Shown: piece by piece, positions 47,775 through 56,884 of the stretch
Numbering within the stretch: position 1 is the first letter of the stretch
How the letters are laid out: each line of letters opens with the position of its first letter
Source of the DNA: Rhizobium rhododendri
Lineage (GTDB): Bacteria; Pseudomonadota; Alphaproteobacteria; Rhizobiales; Rhizobiaceae
Assembly (NCBI RefSeq): GCF_007000325.2
Contig: NZ_CP117269.1
Coordinates: 1-64,000 of the forward strand
Reading direction: 5' to 3'
Length of the DNA stretch: 64,000 bases
Position numbers and translations under genes: made by a program
Notes under the pieces: generated by a model
Databases searched by the model: none
What the model was told of the DNA's origin: nothing
What the model saw: the letters and a program-made list of their open reading frames with translations, nothing else

Positions 47775-48359
47775 ATGCCGTCACAAGCCGCTACCAGTGA
47801 CAAACGCCAGCACATCATCGAAACCGCCTATGCCCTGTTCAAAAGCGGGGGGTTTCACGCCACGGGAATAGACCGCATCATCGCGGACGCCGACGTGGCC
47901 AAGATGACAATGTACCGACATTTTCCAAGCAAGGACGGCCTGATCGTCGAAGTCCTGCGCTACAGGACGGACCGATTCAACAGGCAACTTGACGATCTCG
48001 CCGAGAAGGTCGTTACTCCGTGCGAAAAGATCGCCACTGTCTTCGACTGGTATGAGCGCTGGTTTCGCAGCCCGGAATTTCACGGTTGCCTGTTTGCCCA
48101 TGCGCTGGCGGAATTCGGCAATGCCGGCCATCCCGTGTTTCAGGCGGTGGCGGGGCACAAGGACGGACTGAGGCAGCGTCTGCAGGATATTCTCGAAGCG
48201 GAGATGCCGGCGGACCGGGCGGAGAGTGCAGCGACTGCACTGTTCATGCTGCTGGAGGGTGCCACGCTGCTTGCGCAGATGGGGCAGGGCGACGCCGCTA
48301 TGCGCGACGTCCGTCTCGCTGCATCAAACATCCTCGGCATGCCTGGCGAACGGCGATGA
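47775..48359 (+). CDS. TetR/AcrR-family regulator
   Basis: A 194-aa TetR repressor with the helix-turn-helix IIETAYALFKSGGFHATGIDRIIADADVAKMTMYRHFPSKDGLIVEVL and a ligand domain containing a conserved RSPEFHGCLFAHALAEF block. Its stop overlaps the start of the DMT transporter gene (ATGA), so it co-regulates the efflux genes downstream. Confidence 0.92.
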   Translation: MPSQAATSDKRQHIIETAYALFKSGGFHATGIDRIIADADVAKMTMYRHFPSKDGLIVEVLRYRTDRFNRQLDDLAEKVVTPCEKIATVFDWYERWFRSPEFHGCLFAHALAEFGNAGHPVFQAVAGHKDGLRQRLQDILEAEMPADRAESAATALFMLLEGATLLAQMGQGDAAMRDVRLAASNILGMPGERR

Positions 48360-49189
48360 CAGCGACCGTTATTGCGCTCGCGCTATTCGCCGCAGTCCTG
48401 CACGCGACATGGAACGCTTTCCTGCGCTCGGGTGCCGATCGCCTATGGACCGTGACGGTCATGAGCCTTTCGATGGCCGCAGTCGCTGTGCCCCTTGCCT
48501 TCGTGTTTCCTCTTCCGTTACCGGCAGCGTGGCCCTATCTCGTCTGCTCCTCCTGCCTCCAGGTTGGCTACAGCGTCTTTCTCGTTTCGGCCTATCGGCA
48601 TGGCGAACTTGGCCAGGTCTACCCCGTCGTGCGCGGCAGCGTGCCGCTGCTGGTGACGCTGGGCGGGCTGGCCTTTGCCGGCGAACGTCTCAGTGGAAGC
48701 GGCACGATCGGCGTTGCTCTTGTCGCCATCGGCATCATGAGCCTGTCGCTAGGCCGATCCCGCGCCTCTACCGCCTCGATCCTGTTTGCGCTGCTCACCG
48801 GTCTGTTCATCGCCAGCTATGCCACCGTCGATGCGATTGGGGTGCGTATCTCCGGCAATGCCCGCAGTTATGCCATCTGGATTTTCCCGATCTACGGCGT
48901 CCTGATGACCGCAATCTTCATCCTTATAAGGGGAAGGTTGCGGGTAGATCTCCGTGCGCCTGAGACATGGACGGCGATCGGCGGCGGGATGGTCTCGCTT
49001 GTGGCCTACGGCGCGGTGATCGCTGCCTTTGCCCTCGGCCCCGCCGGTCCGATCACGGCACTCAGGGAAACCAGCGTGGTCTTCGCCGTTCTGATCGGCC
49101 GCGTGTTCCTCGGCGAAGCGCTGACGTTCAGGCGGATCGCCGCCTGCGTCATCGTCGCCGGCGGCGCCGTCTGTCTCGGCGTCTTATGA
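48356..49189 (+). CDS. DMT-superfamily (EamA) transporter
   Basis: A 277-aa inner-membrane protein with about ten hydrophobic helices in two EamA repeats (VIALALFAAVLHATWNAFLRSG...; LIGRVFLGEALTFRRIAACVIVAGGAVCLGVL). ATG 48356 overlaps the tetR stop. Such proteins export metabolites or amino acids; the substrate is unknown. Confidence 0.88.
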   Translation: MTATVIALALFAAVLHATWNAFLRSGADRLWTVTVMSLSMAAVAVPLAFVFPLPLPAAWPYLVCSSCLQVGYSVFLVSAYRHGELGQVYPVVRGSVPLLVTLGGLAFAGERLSGSGTIGVALVAIGIMSLSLGRSRASTASILFALLTGLFIASYATVDAIGVRISGNARSYAIWIFPIYGVLMTAIFILIRGRLRVDLRAPETWTAIGGGMVSLVAYGAVIAAFALGPAGPITALRETSVVFAVLIGRVFLGEALTFRRIAACVIVAGGAVCLGVL

Positions 49190-49205
49190 CGGGAGGCGGC
49201 AGCCC

Positions 49206-50135
49206 ATGACCAGGTCCATGTTGATCGGCATCGCGGCCGCCCTCCTGGCCGCATTAGCGTGGTCGACGAATTTTGTCGTCCCATATGTGATCGGTGACTA
49301 CTCGATCTTTGATTTCGCCGTCTTCCGGTTCGTCATCTCAGGTGCCATCGGGTTCGGTTTTCTCGCCTTTAAGTGGGATCTTGTTCGCCTGTTGACACTG
49401 CGCGACTGGCTAACTGCTTTCTGGCTCGGATTCATCGGTTATGTCGGCTATTTCCTCACGGTGGTGGGCGCCGCCATCTTTGCTGGTCCCGTCGTGGCGC
49501 CGGCATGTCTGGGGCTGGTTCCCGTCGTTTTGGCCATCGCGGGCAATTTGCGTCAGCCGGTTCTGCAATGGCGTGGATTGGTTCTGCCGCTCGCCCTGAC
49601 TGCAATCGGTCTTACCCTTGTCAATATCAGCGTTTTCGAGCCTGCTGGACTTCAGACCTCGTCGTCACTTCTGGTCGGCATCCCGCTGGCCATTGCCGCC
49701 GTCATCCTGTGGACCTGGTTCGGGCTTGCAAACCAGACCGCATTGGCAGAGCGTCCGGGCATGCACGGCGCCGTCTGGACCGCGTTGATCATGGCCGGCG
49801 GCGGATTGGAAATGTTGGCGTTCATTCCAGTCGGACAGATGATCGGCGTGTTCGAAATCCCGCGTCTCGGCCTATCTTGGAATGCGGCGGCCCCTTTGTA
49901 TCTATGGGGTGTGTCGCTGGCTATTTTTGCATCGGTTGGCGGCGCTCTCGCCTGGACGCTTGCAGCGAAACGATTGCCTATGACGCTTTGCGCGCAACTG
50001 ATCGTTTCAGAAACCGTTTTCGGAACGGTGTTCGGGCTAGCGGCGCATGGACGGCTTCCAACTTTGACGGGAGGATTGGTTGCCGCGATCGGAGCGTTTA
50101 AACGAGACAAAGCAACAGGCTGTGACGCAATCTAG
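49206..50135 (+). CDS. DMT-superfamily (EamA) transporter
   Basis: A 309-aa membrane protein, second DMT transporter of the operon, 16 bp after the first. The N-terminus is MTRSMLIGIAAALLAALAWSTNFVVPYVIGDYSIFDFAVFRF; the second EamA repeat ends SVGGALAWTLAAKRLPMTLCAQLIVSETVFGTVFG. The last 17 residues (AFKRDKATGCDAI) look off-family and could follow a small frameshift. Confidence 0.86.
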   Translation: MTRSMLIGIAAALLAALAWSTNFVVPYVIGDYSIFDFAVFRFVISGAIGFGFLAFKWDLVRLLTLRDWLTAFWLGFIGYVGYFLTVVGAAIFAGPVVAPACLGLVPVVLAIAGNLRQPVLQWRGLVLPLALTAIGLTLVNISVFEPAGLQTSSSLLVGIPLAIAAVILWTWFGLANQTALAERPGMHGAVWTALIMAGGGLEMLAFIPVGQMIGVFEIPRLGLSWNAAAPLYLWGVSLAIFASVGGALAWTLAAKRLPMTLCAQLIVSETVFGTVFGLAAHGRLPTLTGGLVAAIGAFKRDKATGCDAI

Positions 50136-50192
50136 ATCTTGAGGGCGTCTGTTCGGAACGTTCAAGACCGTCATGTGCGAAAACAGGCCCGT

Positions 50193-51158
50193 TTATCCAT
50201 GAAACCGGTCCCGGTATGCGTTGGGGCCAATGCCCAGGCGGAGGAGAAAAGCCCGTCGCATGGTCTCGGTCGAGCCGAAGCCGCATCGCGTGGCGGTTCG
50301 CGCCACGCTTGCGCCGTCCTCGAGAAGCCGGCGAGCGCTTTCGACGCGGATGGTCTCGACGCTGTCCGCCGGCGTGCGGCCGGTACACTTTCGATAGCGC
50401 CGCGAAAAAGAGCGAAGGCTCATGCCCGCCTTGTCGGCCAGCACGCCCAGCGACAGATCTCGGTCAAGATGGTTCGCGATCCAGCCATGAAGCCGATCGA
50501 ATGTCTCGTCGGCTTCTTGTAGCGCGAGCGCGGCGCTGAACTGTGCCTGTCCACCGGGCCGCTTAAGGAACACGACGAGCTGGCGCGCGACTGCCAGCGC
50601 CAACGGCCGCCCCTTGTCCGCTTCCACCATCGCCAGTGCCAGATCGATCCCAGCGGTGACGCCTGCCGAGGTCCAAATCGGTCCATCACGGATAAAGATT
50701 GGATCGGGATCAAGATGAACCGCGGGATAGCGTGCGGCGAACTCGGCACATCGCCCCCAATGCGTCACGGCACGGCGGCCATCGAGAAGCCCGGCCTCGG
50801 CGAGAAGAAAGGCACCACTGCAAACGGATGCGGTCCGAGCCGTCGAAGCGGCCCGTCGGCGGATCCAGTCGAGAAGGGCGGGGTCGCGGCAGGCAGCGTT
50901 GATGCCGTAGCCACCGGAGACGATCAGGGTTCCGGGGCCGCTCGCCGCCTGGGCCAGTGCCTCAGATCTCAAAACGATGCCAGAGCTCGTTGCGACCTCC
51001 TCTTCAGCGGAGACGATGGTGATTGCATAAGGTTTTGGGGCGCCAGACGGGGTGAGGTCGTTGGCCGTGGCAAAGACCTGCGCCGGCCCCGTGATGTCCA
51101 GAAGCTGAGCATTCGCGAAGGCAAGAATCTCTATGCGATGAGGTGAAGCGTTTGGCAT
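50193..51158 (-). CDS. GlxA-family transcriptional regulator (DJ-1/PfpI plus AraC)
   Basis: A 321-aa regulator: an N-terminal DJ-1/PfpI-like amidotransferase domain (IEILAFANAQLLDITGPAQVFATAND; TASVCSGAFLLAEAGLLDGRRAVTHW, with the Cys nucleophile position kept), followed by two C-terminal AraC helix-turn-helix motifs (LADKAGMSLRSFSRRYRKCTGRTPADSVETIRVESARRLL; VARTATRCGFGSTETMRRAFLLRLG). Start ATG 51158. It is divergent from the isonitrile-hydratase-like gene, its probable target. Confidence 0.92.
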   Translation of the reverse strand: MPNASPHRIEILAFANAQLLDITGPAQVFATANDLTPSGAPKPYAITIVSAEEEVATSSGIVLRSEALAQAASGPGTLIVSGGYGINAACRDPALLDWIRRRAASTARTASVCSGAFLLAEAGLLDGRRAVTHWGRCAEFAARYPAVHLDPDPIFIRDGPIWTSAGVTAGIDLALAMVEADKGRPLALAVARQLVVFLKRPGGQAQFSAALALQEADETFDRLHGWIANHLDRDLSLGVLADKAGMSLRSFSRRYRKCTGRTPADSVETIRVESARRLLEDGASVARTATRCGFGSTETMRRAFLLRLGIGPNAYRDRFHG

Positions 51159-51232
51159 GAAATGAGCGATGATTGGCGCAATTGCCAAGTCATCACGCGT
51201 TAAAGTCTGGCAGTCAAGACAGGAGTTGGCCC

Positions 51233-51904
51233 ATGAAGTTTCGTTTCGGTATTCTCTGCTTCCCCGCAGTCCAGCAATTGGACCTCACCGGTCCCTACGA
51301 GGTCTTCGCTTCCGCTGATGGCGCCGAGGTCCATCTCGTATGGAAGGACCTTGAACCCGTGCGATCCTCGACCGGCCTCTGGCTGAGGCCCGACACGCGT
51401 TTTGCCGACGCGCCGGACTTCGACGTTCTTTGCGTGCCAGGCGGCGCCGGCATCAATGCGCTGCTTTCCGATGAGGAGACGCTCGCCTTTGTGCGGGACA
51501 AGGCGGCGAAGGCTCGCTTCGTGACGTCAGTTTGCACGGGATCGCTCGTTCTTGGCCAGGCCGGTCTCCTTGAGGGCCGGAGGGCCACCACGCACTGGAA
51601 CGCGCACGCCTTTTTGGAGCGCTTCGGCGCGGTACCGGCAAAGGAGCGGGTCGTTCGAGACGGATCCCTCATCACCGCGGGTGGCGTGACGTCTGGTATC
51701 GACTTCGGACTTACTGTTGTCGCGGAGCTATTGGGACGGGAGGAGGCCGAGATAATCCAGCTCTCGCTAGAATATGCGCCGGCGCCTCCCTTCAGCTCGG
51801 GCCTGCCCGAAACTGCCCCCTCGTCCGTGCTTGCGGCAGCGCGAGCCCGCATGGCGGGATCGCGAGCGGAACGCGAGGCGCTTCTGGTCGGCAGGTCTGT
51901 ATAG
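51233..51904 (+). CDS. inhA: Isonitrile hydratase-like DJ-1/PfpI protein
   Basis: A 223-aa cytoplasmic protein. MKFRFGILCFPAVQQLDLTGPYEVFAS, VTSVCTGSLVLGQAGLLEGRRATTHWNAH and LSLEYAPAPPFSSGLPETAPSSV follow the Pseudomonas InhA pattern closely; the nucleophile is Cys101, as in InhA. It would hydrate isonitriles to N-substituted formamides. AGGAGTTGGCCC precedes ATG 51233. The symbol rests on resemblance only. Confidence 0.82.
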   Translation: MKFRFGILCFPAVQQLDLTGPYEVFASADGAEVHLVWKDLEPVRSSTGLWLRPDTRFADAPDFDVLCVPGGAGINALLSDEETLAFVRDKAAKARFVTSVCTGSLVLGQAGLLEGRRATTHWNAHAFLERFGAVPAKERVVRDGSLITAGGVTSGIDFGLTVVAELLGREEAEIIQLSLEYAPAPPFSSGLPETAPSSVLAAARARMAGSRAEREALLVGRSV

Positions 51905-52411
51905 AAACAGACATCCAGATCTGCGCATCTTAACCCGATACCCCAGTCCGTCCGCGTGCGACGGAAGCAATGTTTATCCCGCCGATGCCATGAGCGGTCC
52001 AGGCGCCGATATCCAACGAAACGACAAGCCTTAGTTCCCTGTCGAATATGCGCAGACCCGCTTCATATATATGATACAGGACATTATCACATATAGAAGG
52101 CCAGCAATGCGCCGACGACCGCGCTGCGGATTCCGGCGCAAAAGTCGGTATTCTGCAGCGGCGCAAAACCCAGTCGCGAAACTGAAATTTTAATCGGGAG
52201 ATTCGCGACACTCTTGCAGGAGGACCTGCCAGACGGTAAGCTCCCCTCGTTATGAAAACCTTTGTTCTCAACATCGCAACGGCCTTCTTCGACGCCTAAA
52301 GGCTCTCCCCTTGCCGAAGGGGTTCGAAGCAGGTGCATCGCACCTGGGTACGTTTTAGCCAGCCTCGCTTTGGCGAGCCTGTAGTGCTGGCTGCGATTTT
52401 GAGAGCCTTCC
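51905..52411. other. Gap carrying the left dif-like repeat
   Basis: No gene seen. The stretch 52066-52095 holds the left recombination-site-like repeat. A stretch at about 52290-52400 is likely the promoter region of the methyltransferase gene. Confidence 0.4.
52066..52089 (+). repeat. 24-bp direct repeat, left copy, dif-like
   Basis: Reads TATATATGATA, C, AGGACA, TTATCA. It differs at one position from the copy at 60460-60483 and has the same orientation. The layout ...GATAm-AGGACA-TTATC... equals the XerC arm / 6-bp centre / XerD arm plan of dif sites (CATAA-6-TTATG). Confidence 0.7.
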
Positions 52412-52857
52412 ATGAAATTCGCGTATTCTCGCGCCGATCTTCCAAGCGAAGATTTGGCGAGCGGTCGAGTTCTATTTAGCCGACCCGGTCTCACCGCCTT
52501 TCCTGTCCGTCTCGCCAGTGAATTGTTCCTGCGAGCGGCATCCGTTCTAGCAAGCGGGGGCCGGCCGTCACCCTATCATTTCTATGATCCAACTTGCGGA
52601 GGCGGCTATCTCGCAACCGTGTTGGGGTTTTTGCATGGCGACCAGCTGCAAAATATCAGCATGTCCGACATTTCGACCGAGGCCGTTTCGGTCGCGGTCA
52701 AAAATGCGGCTCTTCTCACGTCGGAAGGCCTTTCTTGGCGTCTCAGTGATCTAAGCAACCTCGTTGTTCTGCACAACCGCCAAAGCCATCGTGCCGCCCT
52801 CCAAAGTGGTAACAAGCTTTTCGCGCTGCTCCGCCATTTACCTACAAATGTGTTTAA

Positions 52858-54198
52858 CAGGTCGCGGAAATATCCCCCATTTTTCCGCCGATCCTGGCTA
52901 GACAGCTCGAAGACAGGCCGTGATGAAGCTTTTTCAGAGGCCTTGTCGGCCCATTTTGTCGCCATCCGCCTGGTTCGGCGGATTCTGGACGCGATTATGC
53001 CGTCGCCAGCAGCTTTGGAATTCTCACCAGATTATAGGCGGTGGCTGTCAGGGTGAACATCCAGCCGACGCGATCATTTCCGCGATGCCGGGTCTTGCGC
53101 ATTCCGCCGCTGGTCTTGGCCCAGCCAAACACTTCTTCGATGCGCTTGCGAATGCGCTGACTGACACCGTAGCCGGGATGATGGGTGGTCCGACCATCAA
53201 TTGCCGAGCGTCGGTTCGTCGTGTTCTGGGCGACGTGTGGCGTCACCTTTGCGTCCCGCAAGGCTTCGACGAAGTCGGCAGTATCGTAGGCTTTGTCTGC
53301 AGCCAATGTGATGCGGTGACGACCATCCATGCGACCCACCATATCCAGAGCTGCCTCGCGCTCTGCGGTTCCACTCGCATGGGTCAGCGTGGCGTCGACA
53401 ACCAGGCCGTTGCGGTTTTCCATTATGACGTGACCCATGTGGCAAAGCTTGGCCGCCTGGCCACGGGCCTTCTTGTAAAGCCTGGCATCCGGGTCAGTGG
53501 TCGACGCATGGGTTGCGTTGCTGCGCTTCTCACCGTGGAAATCACGCTCAGAGTTGCGGCCTGCGGCCTTTGGCGGCTGTTTCCCTTCAGCGCCAGAGCC
53601 GCTGTCGTCAGTGTCGCTACCATCTGCGCCGTCCCTGGGTTTGAAGCTCTTCATGCTGGCCCAGGCTTCGATCAAGGTGCCGTCCACCGAGAAGTGGTCG
53701 TCTGACAGCAATGCCTTAACCCGCGGCTGGCTTAGCAAAGCGGCTAGAAACTTGGCGGCGATGTCGCCAGCCAAGAGCCGCTCACGGTTCTTGGTGAACA
53801 CGGTGACGTCCCAGATCGGCGCGTCCATCGACAAGCCCACGAACCAGCGGAACAGCAGATTGTAGTCCATCTGCTCCATGAGCTGACGCTCAGAGCGGAT
53901 CGTGTAGAAGGCCTGCAACAACAGAGCGCGCAGCAGCTTCTCCGGCGGGATCGACGGCCGGCCGATCGCTGAATACATCCCCTCGAAATCCGGGGACAGA
54001 ACTTCCAGCGCCTCGTCTACGATGGCACGTATCGGCCGCAGCGGATGGTTTGCCGGAACGCGGGCTTCGCAGCTTACATAAGAAAACAGACCCGCCGTCT
54101 GGTCATCACTGCCGCGCATGTTCTGCTCCCGCCAATCAATCACCCAGGCATGGAATCACGCCAGTCCGCTCACAGCAAGGGCCTTTTTCCGCAACCTG
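52858..54198 (-). mobile_element. 1341-bp IS5-like insertion sequence
   Basis: The element begins CAGGTCGCGGAAA at 52858 and ends TTTCCGCAACCTG at 54198, imperfect terminal inverted repeats with one mismatch in the first 13 bp and further matches inward. TTAA is duplicated on both sides (52854-52857 and 54199-54202). Removing the IS plus one TTAA restores the host reading frame exactly, which confirms the borders. Confidence 0.9.
52995..54119 (-). CDS. IS5/IS1182-type transposase
   Basis: A 374-aa DDE transposase starting MRGSDDQTAGLFSYVSCEARVPANHPLRP (ATG 54119, preceded by GGGAGCAGAAC). The N-terminal DUF772-like domain (PPEKLLRALLLQAFYTIRSERQLMEQMDYNLLFRWFVGL) and the DDE domain (FSVDGTLIEAWASMKSFKP; LAADKAYDTADFVEALRD; RIEEVFGWAKTSGGMRKTRHRG) are complete, so the IS may still be active. 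Confidence 0.9.
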   Translation of the reverse strand: MRGSDDQTAGLFSYVSCEARVPANHPLRPIRAIVDEALEVLSPDFEGMYSAIGRPSIPPEKLLRALLLQAFYTIRSERQLMEQMDYNLLFRWFVGLSMDAPIWDVTVFTKNRERLLAGDIAAKFLAALLSQPRVKALLSDDHFSVDGTLIEAWASMKSFKPRDGADGSDTDDSGSGAEGKQPPKAAGRNSERDFHGEKRSNATHASTTDPDARLYKKARGQAAKLCHMGHVIMENRNGLVVDATLTHASGTAEREAALDMVGRMDGRHRITLAADKAYDTADFVEALRDAKVTPHVAQNTTNRRSAIDGRTTHHPGYGVSQRIRKRIEEVFGWAKTSGGMRKTRHRGNDRVGWMFTLTATAYNLVRIPKLLATA

Positions 54199-54512
54199 TT
54201 AAGGCCGATGCGGCAGATGCCGATCTGGTTGCTTCAAAGCTCGCCGCTCTACCACCTGTCGATCTGGTGATTGCAGACGTGCCTTACGGCAAACAAGAGC
54301 ATTGGCGAACAGGATCACACGAACCCGCCCTGCTGACCTCACTAGCCAGCATCAACGTTCCGGTCGTGGTCCTGGCAACCGCCAAAGGAATAAAATTCGA
54401 CTATGCCGGCTTCGAGCGAGCCGGCAAATATCTTCATGGCCATCGCACGCTATGGCTTTTCAGAAACAGCAACTTCAACGCCAACGCTGCCAAATCTTGA
54501 AGGAGATTTTCT

Positions 54513-55025
54513 ATGCCACTCGTCATTCTCACCGGAGCATCAGGGGCCGGCAAGACCACAATTGCGGAAGCGATCGAAAACCGACACGGCCAGGAGTTCG
54601 ACGTTTTCTACAAGGACCGTATCGGTGTTCCGTCTGTGCAAGAGATGGTCGATAAATTCGGCTCTGTCGAAGGGTGGCAGAGAGCTGCCACTTTCGAGTG
54701 GATGGCTCGATTATCTCTGCTCCTGGCGCAAGGCCGGAGCGTTCTTTTTGAAGGCCAGTCACGATTTTCGTTTCTGACTGAGGCCGTCGAACATGCGGGT
54801 ATTACATCCTACACCGCGATCCTCGTCGATTGTAACGACGAAACGAGGGCCAGACGGCTAGCGGTCGATCGAGGCCAGCCTGATCTTGCCAACGAGGACA
54901 TGATGAACTGGGCCAGTTTCCTTAGAAATGAGGCAGCCGGGTGCGAAATTCTCGACACCTCGGCACTGACGTTAGAACAAGCGATCGGTCGCGTCCTTTG
55001 GCATTTGTGGGGCGAAGATGTTTAA
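54513..55025 (+). CDS. P-loop nucleotide kinase-like protein
   Basis: A 170-aa protein with N-terminal Walker A GASGAGKTTIAEAI, a Walker B-like SVLFEGQSRF and an ATP-lid-like NDETRARRLAVDRG. It follows the methyltransferase gene by 12 bp with AAGGAGATTTTCT before the ATG, so it was probably co-transcribed with it. Similar small kinases occur beside antibiotic-resistance genes, but the substrate is not identifiable. Confidence 0.78.
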   Translation: MPLVILTGASGAGKTTIAEAIENRHGQEFDVFYKDRIGVPSVQEMVDKFGSVEGWQRAATFEWMARLSLLLAQGRSVLFEGQSRFSFLTEAVEHAGITSYTAILVDCNDETRARRLAVDRGQPDLANEDMMNWASFLRNEAAGCEILDTSALTLEQAIGRVLWHLWGEDV

Positions 55026-55467
55026 TCTCGAAACGTGTACGGCTAGCGCGCACGCTGGGAACCTTCAGAATTGGGTCATGGAATATCTCTCGACGAGCTA
55101 TTGGGCGAACCGCGGTCTTCGCGACGGTCTTTTGCTCCATACGCGGTATTGGATGGGGCCTCTGTCAATAGAGCTTTCAAAGCTGGAACGGTGCTGCGGA
55201 CCTGAGCCAGAGATAACCTATCATGTCCCGCGCGACATATGAAACAAGCGAATTGAAAACATGGCTGCCGATCTCCGTGACGCAGAAAGCTTGCCGCCGT
55301 TAATTGTCGGATGGCACGAAAGGCGTCTTATCGTTCGCGACGGCAGTCACCGGCACGCGGCTATGACATCCAAGGGGTGGAAATCCTGTTTTGCTGTTGT
55401 CTGGTGTAATAGCGAACAAGACTGGGCATCTGCGCTTTCGCAAAATACTGCTTTCGAACCTCGCTAA
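55018..55467 (+). pseudogene. ParB/sulfiredoxin-like small protein gene with in-frame TGA
   Basis: The frame from ATG 55018 reads to TGA 55240-55242 (ITYHVPRDI-stop-NKRIENMAADL) and continues in the same frame to 55467 with LPPLIVGWHERRLIVRDGSHRHAAMTSKGWKSCFAVVW. The second part has the PPLIV...VRDGxHRHAA layout of ParB-like/Srx-fold proteins, where homologues carry Trp at the stop (VW-x-KR). So a TGG to TGA change probably broke a 149-aa gene. Re-initiation at ATG 55261 could give a 68-aa product. Confidence 0.6.
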
Positions 55468-55516
55468 AGTCGGGCTACATGAGGAACATAGTTCTGGATA
55501 TTTGAGACAATAGCCG

Positions 55517-56029
55517 ATGTCGCGGATCGCCATTCTCGGTAATGCAGGTGGGGGAAAATCCACTCTCGCTCGCAAACTTGGCGAGAAGCGAGGTCTTCGA
55601 CATGTCGAAATTGACCGCATTCTTTGGCAAGAAGGTTGGGTTCTAACTCCGCCTGACATCCATGCACTCAAGCATGAGCAGGTCATTTCCGAAGATGCCT
55701 GGGTGATCGACGGGCTTGGGAGCCTGGATTCGATCCCGGCGCGCGTTGCACGAGCGACGGAAATCATTCTCATCGACATGCCCTTATGGATGCATTTCTG
55801 GCTCGCCGCAGAACGGCAGATGGCCTGGATGTCTGGGAAACTCGAGCATGCCCCAGGCGGTATTTCTGCTATGCCCCCCACGCGAGAGCTTTTTCGTACG
55901 ATCTGGGATGTCGACCAGGGATGGATGCCGGCACTTCGAGAGCTTTGTGCAGAGGCGAAAGTCCAGGGCAAGCCACTGGTGCAACTTCGGAGCGTCGACG
56001 AGCTAAATGCATTCGCAGATGCTATCTGA
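55517..56029 (+). CDS. P-loop kinase (FlaR/adenylate-kinase-like)
   Basis: A 170-aa protein with Walker A GNAGGGKSTLARKLGEKRGLRHVEIDRILW and a later VIDGLG stretch, the pattern of the 'DNA topology modulation FlaR-like' P-loop family. Its real substrate is unknown in that family. Second kinase-like gene of the module. GACAATAGCCG before the ATG is a poor Shine-Dalgarno. Confidence 0.75.
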   Translation: MSRIAILGNAGGGKSTLARKLGEKRGLRHVEIDRILWQEGWVLTPPDIHALKHEQVISEDAWVIDGLGSLDSIPARVARATEIILIDMPLWMHFWLAAERQMAWMSGKLEHAPGGISAMPPTRELFRTIWDVDQGWMPALRELCAEAKVQGKPLVQLRSVDELNAFADAI

Positions 56030-56137
56030 CTTGGACACAAGGCGCCTGTCGCGGAATTTCTAAATTCGCAACGCTGTTAGATCGGGATCTTGTGAACCAT
56101 GCCCGCCTTTGCGGCATTGACGACATTTAATTTTCTA

Positions 56138-56260
56138 GACCGTCCACTCAATAAGGCCCCACGGAAGTTTATCGCCAACCGGCTCAACGTCCGCGAAGCA
56201 GCGCTGCGCCTGAAAATCGGCAGGACCGCTCTCTATGAGGCTCTGAAGGATCAGAGCTAG
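56138..56260 (+). pseudogene. Serine resolvase C-terminal remnant
   Basis: The 40-codon frame ending at TAG 56260 encodes NVREAALRLKIGRTALYEALKDQS, the DNA-binding helix-turn-helix of Tn3-type resolvases. The catalytic part is gone. It marks an old junction immediately upstream of the SagB operon. Confidence 0.6.
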
Positions 56261-56341
56261 TTAGGCGCTGAAGTTGTTGCAAAAAATCTGTACTCAGCGC
56301 CGTCGCATATATCATGCGCAAAACTGCAAAACCTTGGGACT

Positions 56342-56364
56342 ATGCCGCACTATTTTTGCGGCAT
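56342..56364. terminator. Hairpin with 8-bp stem upstream of the SagB operon
   Basis: ATGCCGCA (56342-56349), 7-nt loop CTATTTT, TGCGGCAT (56357-56364), then TCTTT. It could end transcription from the left before the operon promoter. Confidence 0.4.
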
Positions 56365-56517
56365 TCTTTGCGTCTATTACAGCCCCAGGATCGTCGAAAA
56401 ATGTGATTGGCTTTCGCCTTTACACCGGTAAAAAACCGAAATAACCTGAAATCGCCGGTTGGAAATATCGGAGATCCACCATCTTGAGTTCAATATTTGA
56501 TATCAATGGAGGTAAGT

Positions 56518-56859
56518 ATGCAGTCCCAACGCGTTACACCCAATGAACTGAAATCAAAGTTGATGCAGTATCACAAAGCAAAATCCGTCCCCATGTCCGA
56601 GGACGAACTGTCATCAGAGATCGACAAAAGTGCCATCGCTCGTTACCAGGTTGGCGACCAGCTTTTGTCAGAGGTACAGGACACCTTGCGAAATATCGCA
56701 AAAGAGCTCCCCGAAGGACCGGCCCGCAACGAGGCAGCGTTCGCAATTTCCAAGATTGATCAGGCCGCACAGGAAATTGTTTATTGTGCTCTTAGCTTGA
56801 ACAAGAGCATGCCGTTCGTGAAGCCGGCGCTTCACGTCCACGCTAACAACGAGCAATAA
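56518..56859 (+). CDS. Small acidic protein heading the SagB operon
   Basis: A 113-aa protein, MQSQRVTPNELKSKLMQYHK..., preceded by GGAGGTAAGT at ATG 56518. It is predicted to be mostly helical, with one Cys (EIVYCALSLNK) and the tail MPFVKPALHVHANNEQ. No family recognised. It is the first gene of the SagB/amidase-like/MFS operon and is separated from SagB by a 10-bp-stem hairpin, an arrangement seen for RiPP precursor genes. It is longer than usual for a precursor, so it may instead be a carrier, chaperone or unrelated small protein. Confidence 0.72.
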   Translation: MQSQRVTPNELKSKLMQYHKAKSVPMSEDELSSEIDKSAIARYQVGDQLLSEVQDTLRNIAKELPEGPARNEAAFAISKIDQAAQEIVYCALSLNKSMPFVKPALHVHANNEQ

Positions 56860-56884
56860 CTAAACTTCATCAGAATCGTGACGC

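Larger units (their letters stand above)
52412..54500 (+). pseudogene. AviRa-like rRNA methyltransferase gene split by an IS
   Basis: The left part 52412-52857 encodes DLPSEDLASGRVLFSRPGLTAFPVRLASELFLRA, FYDPTCGGGYLATVLGFLHG (SAM site) and MSDISTEAVSVAVKNAALL. The right part 54203-54500 encodes KADAADADLVASKLAAL and VDLVIADVPYGKQEHW (catalytic-type D-x-PYG). Joining 52857 to 54203 restores one 247-codon frame (..LPTNVF/KADAADAD..), matching the length and motif order of AviRa, the avilamycin-resistance 23S rRNA (guanine) methyltransferase. The 1341-bp IS with TTAA duplication inactivates it. An intact product would modify the ribosome and could give immunity to a ribosome-targeting antibiotic. 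Confidence 0.82.

Noticed and set aside
47540..47818. Minus-strand 92-codon frame before tetR
   Set aside because: Parts look protein-like (MLPWRFYFDASKGFFVIDE), but no start signal, overlaps the tetR start and no family recognised.
52920..53705. 261-codon plus-strand frame
   Set aside because: Antisense to the IS5-like transposase.
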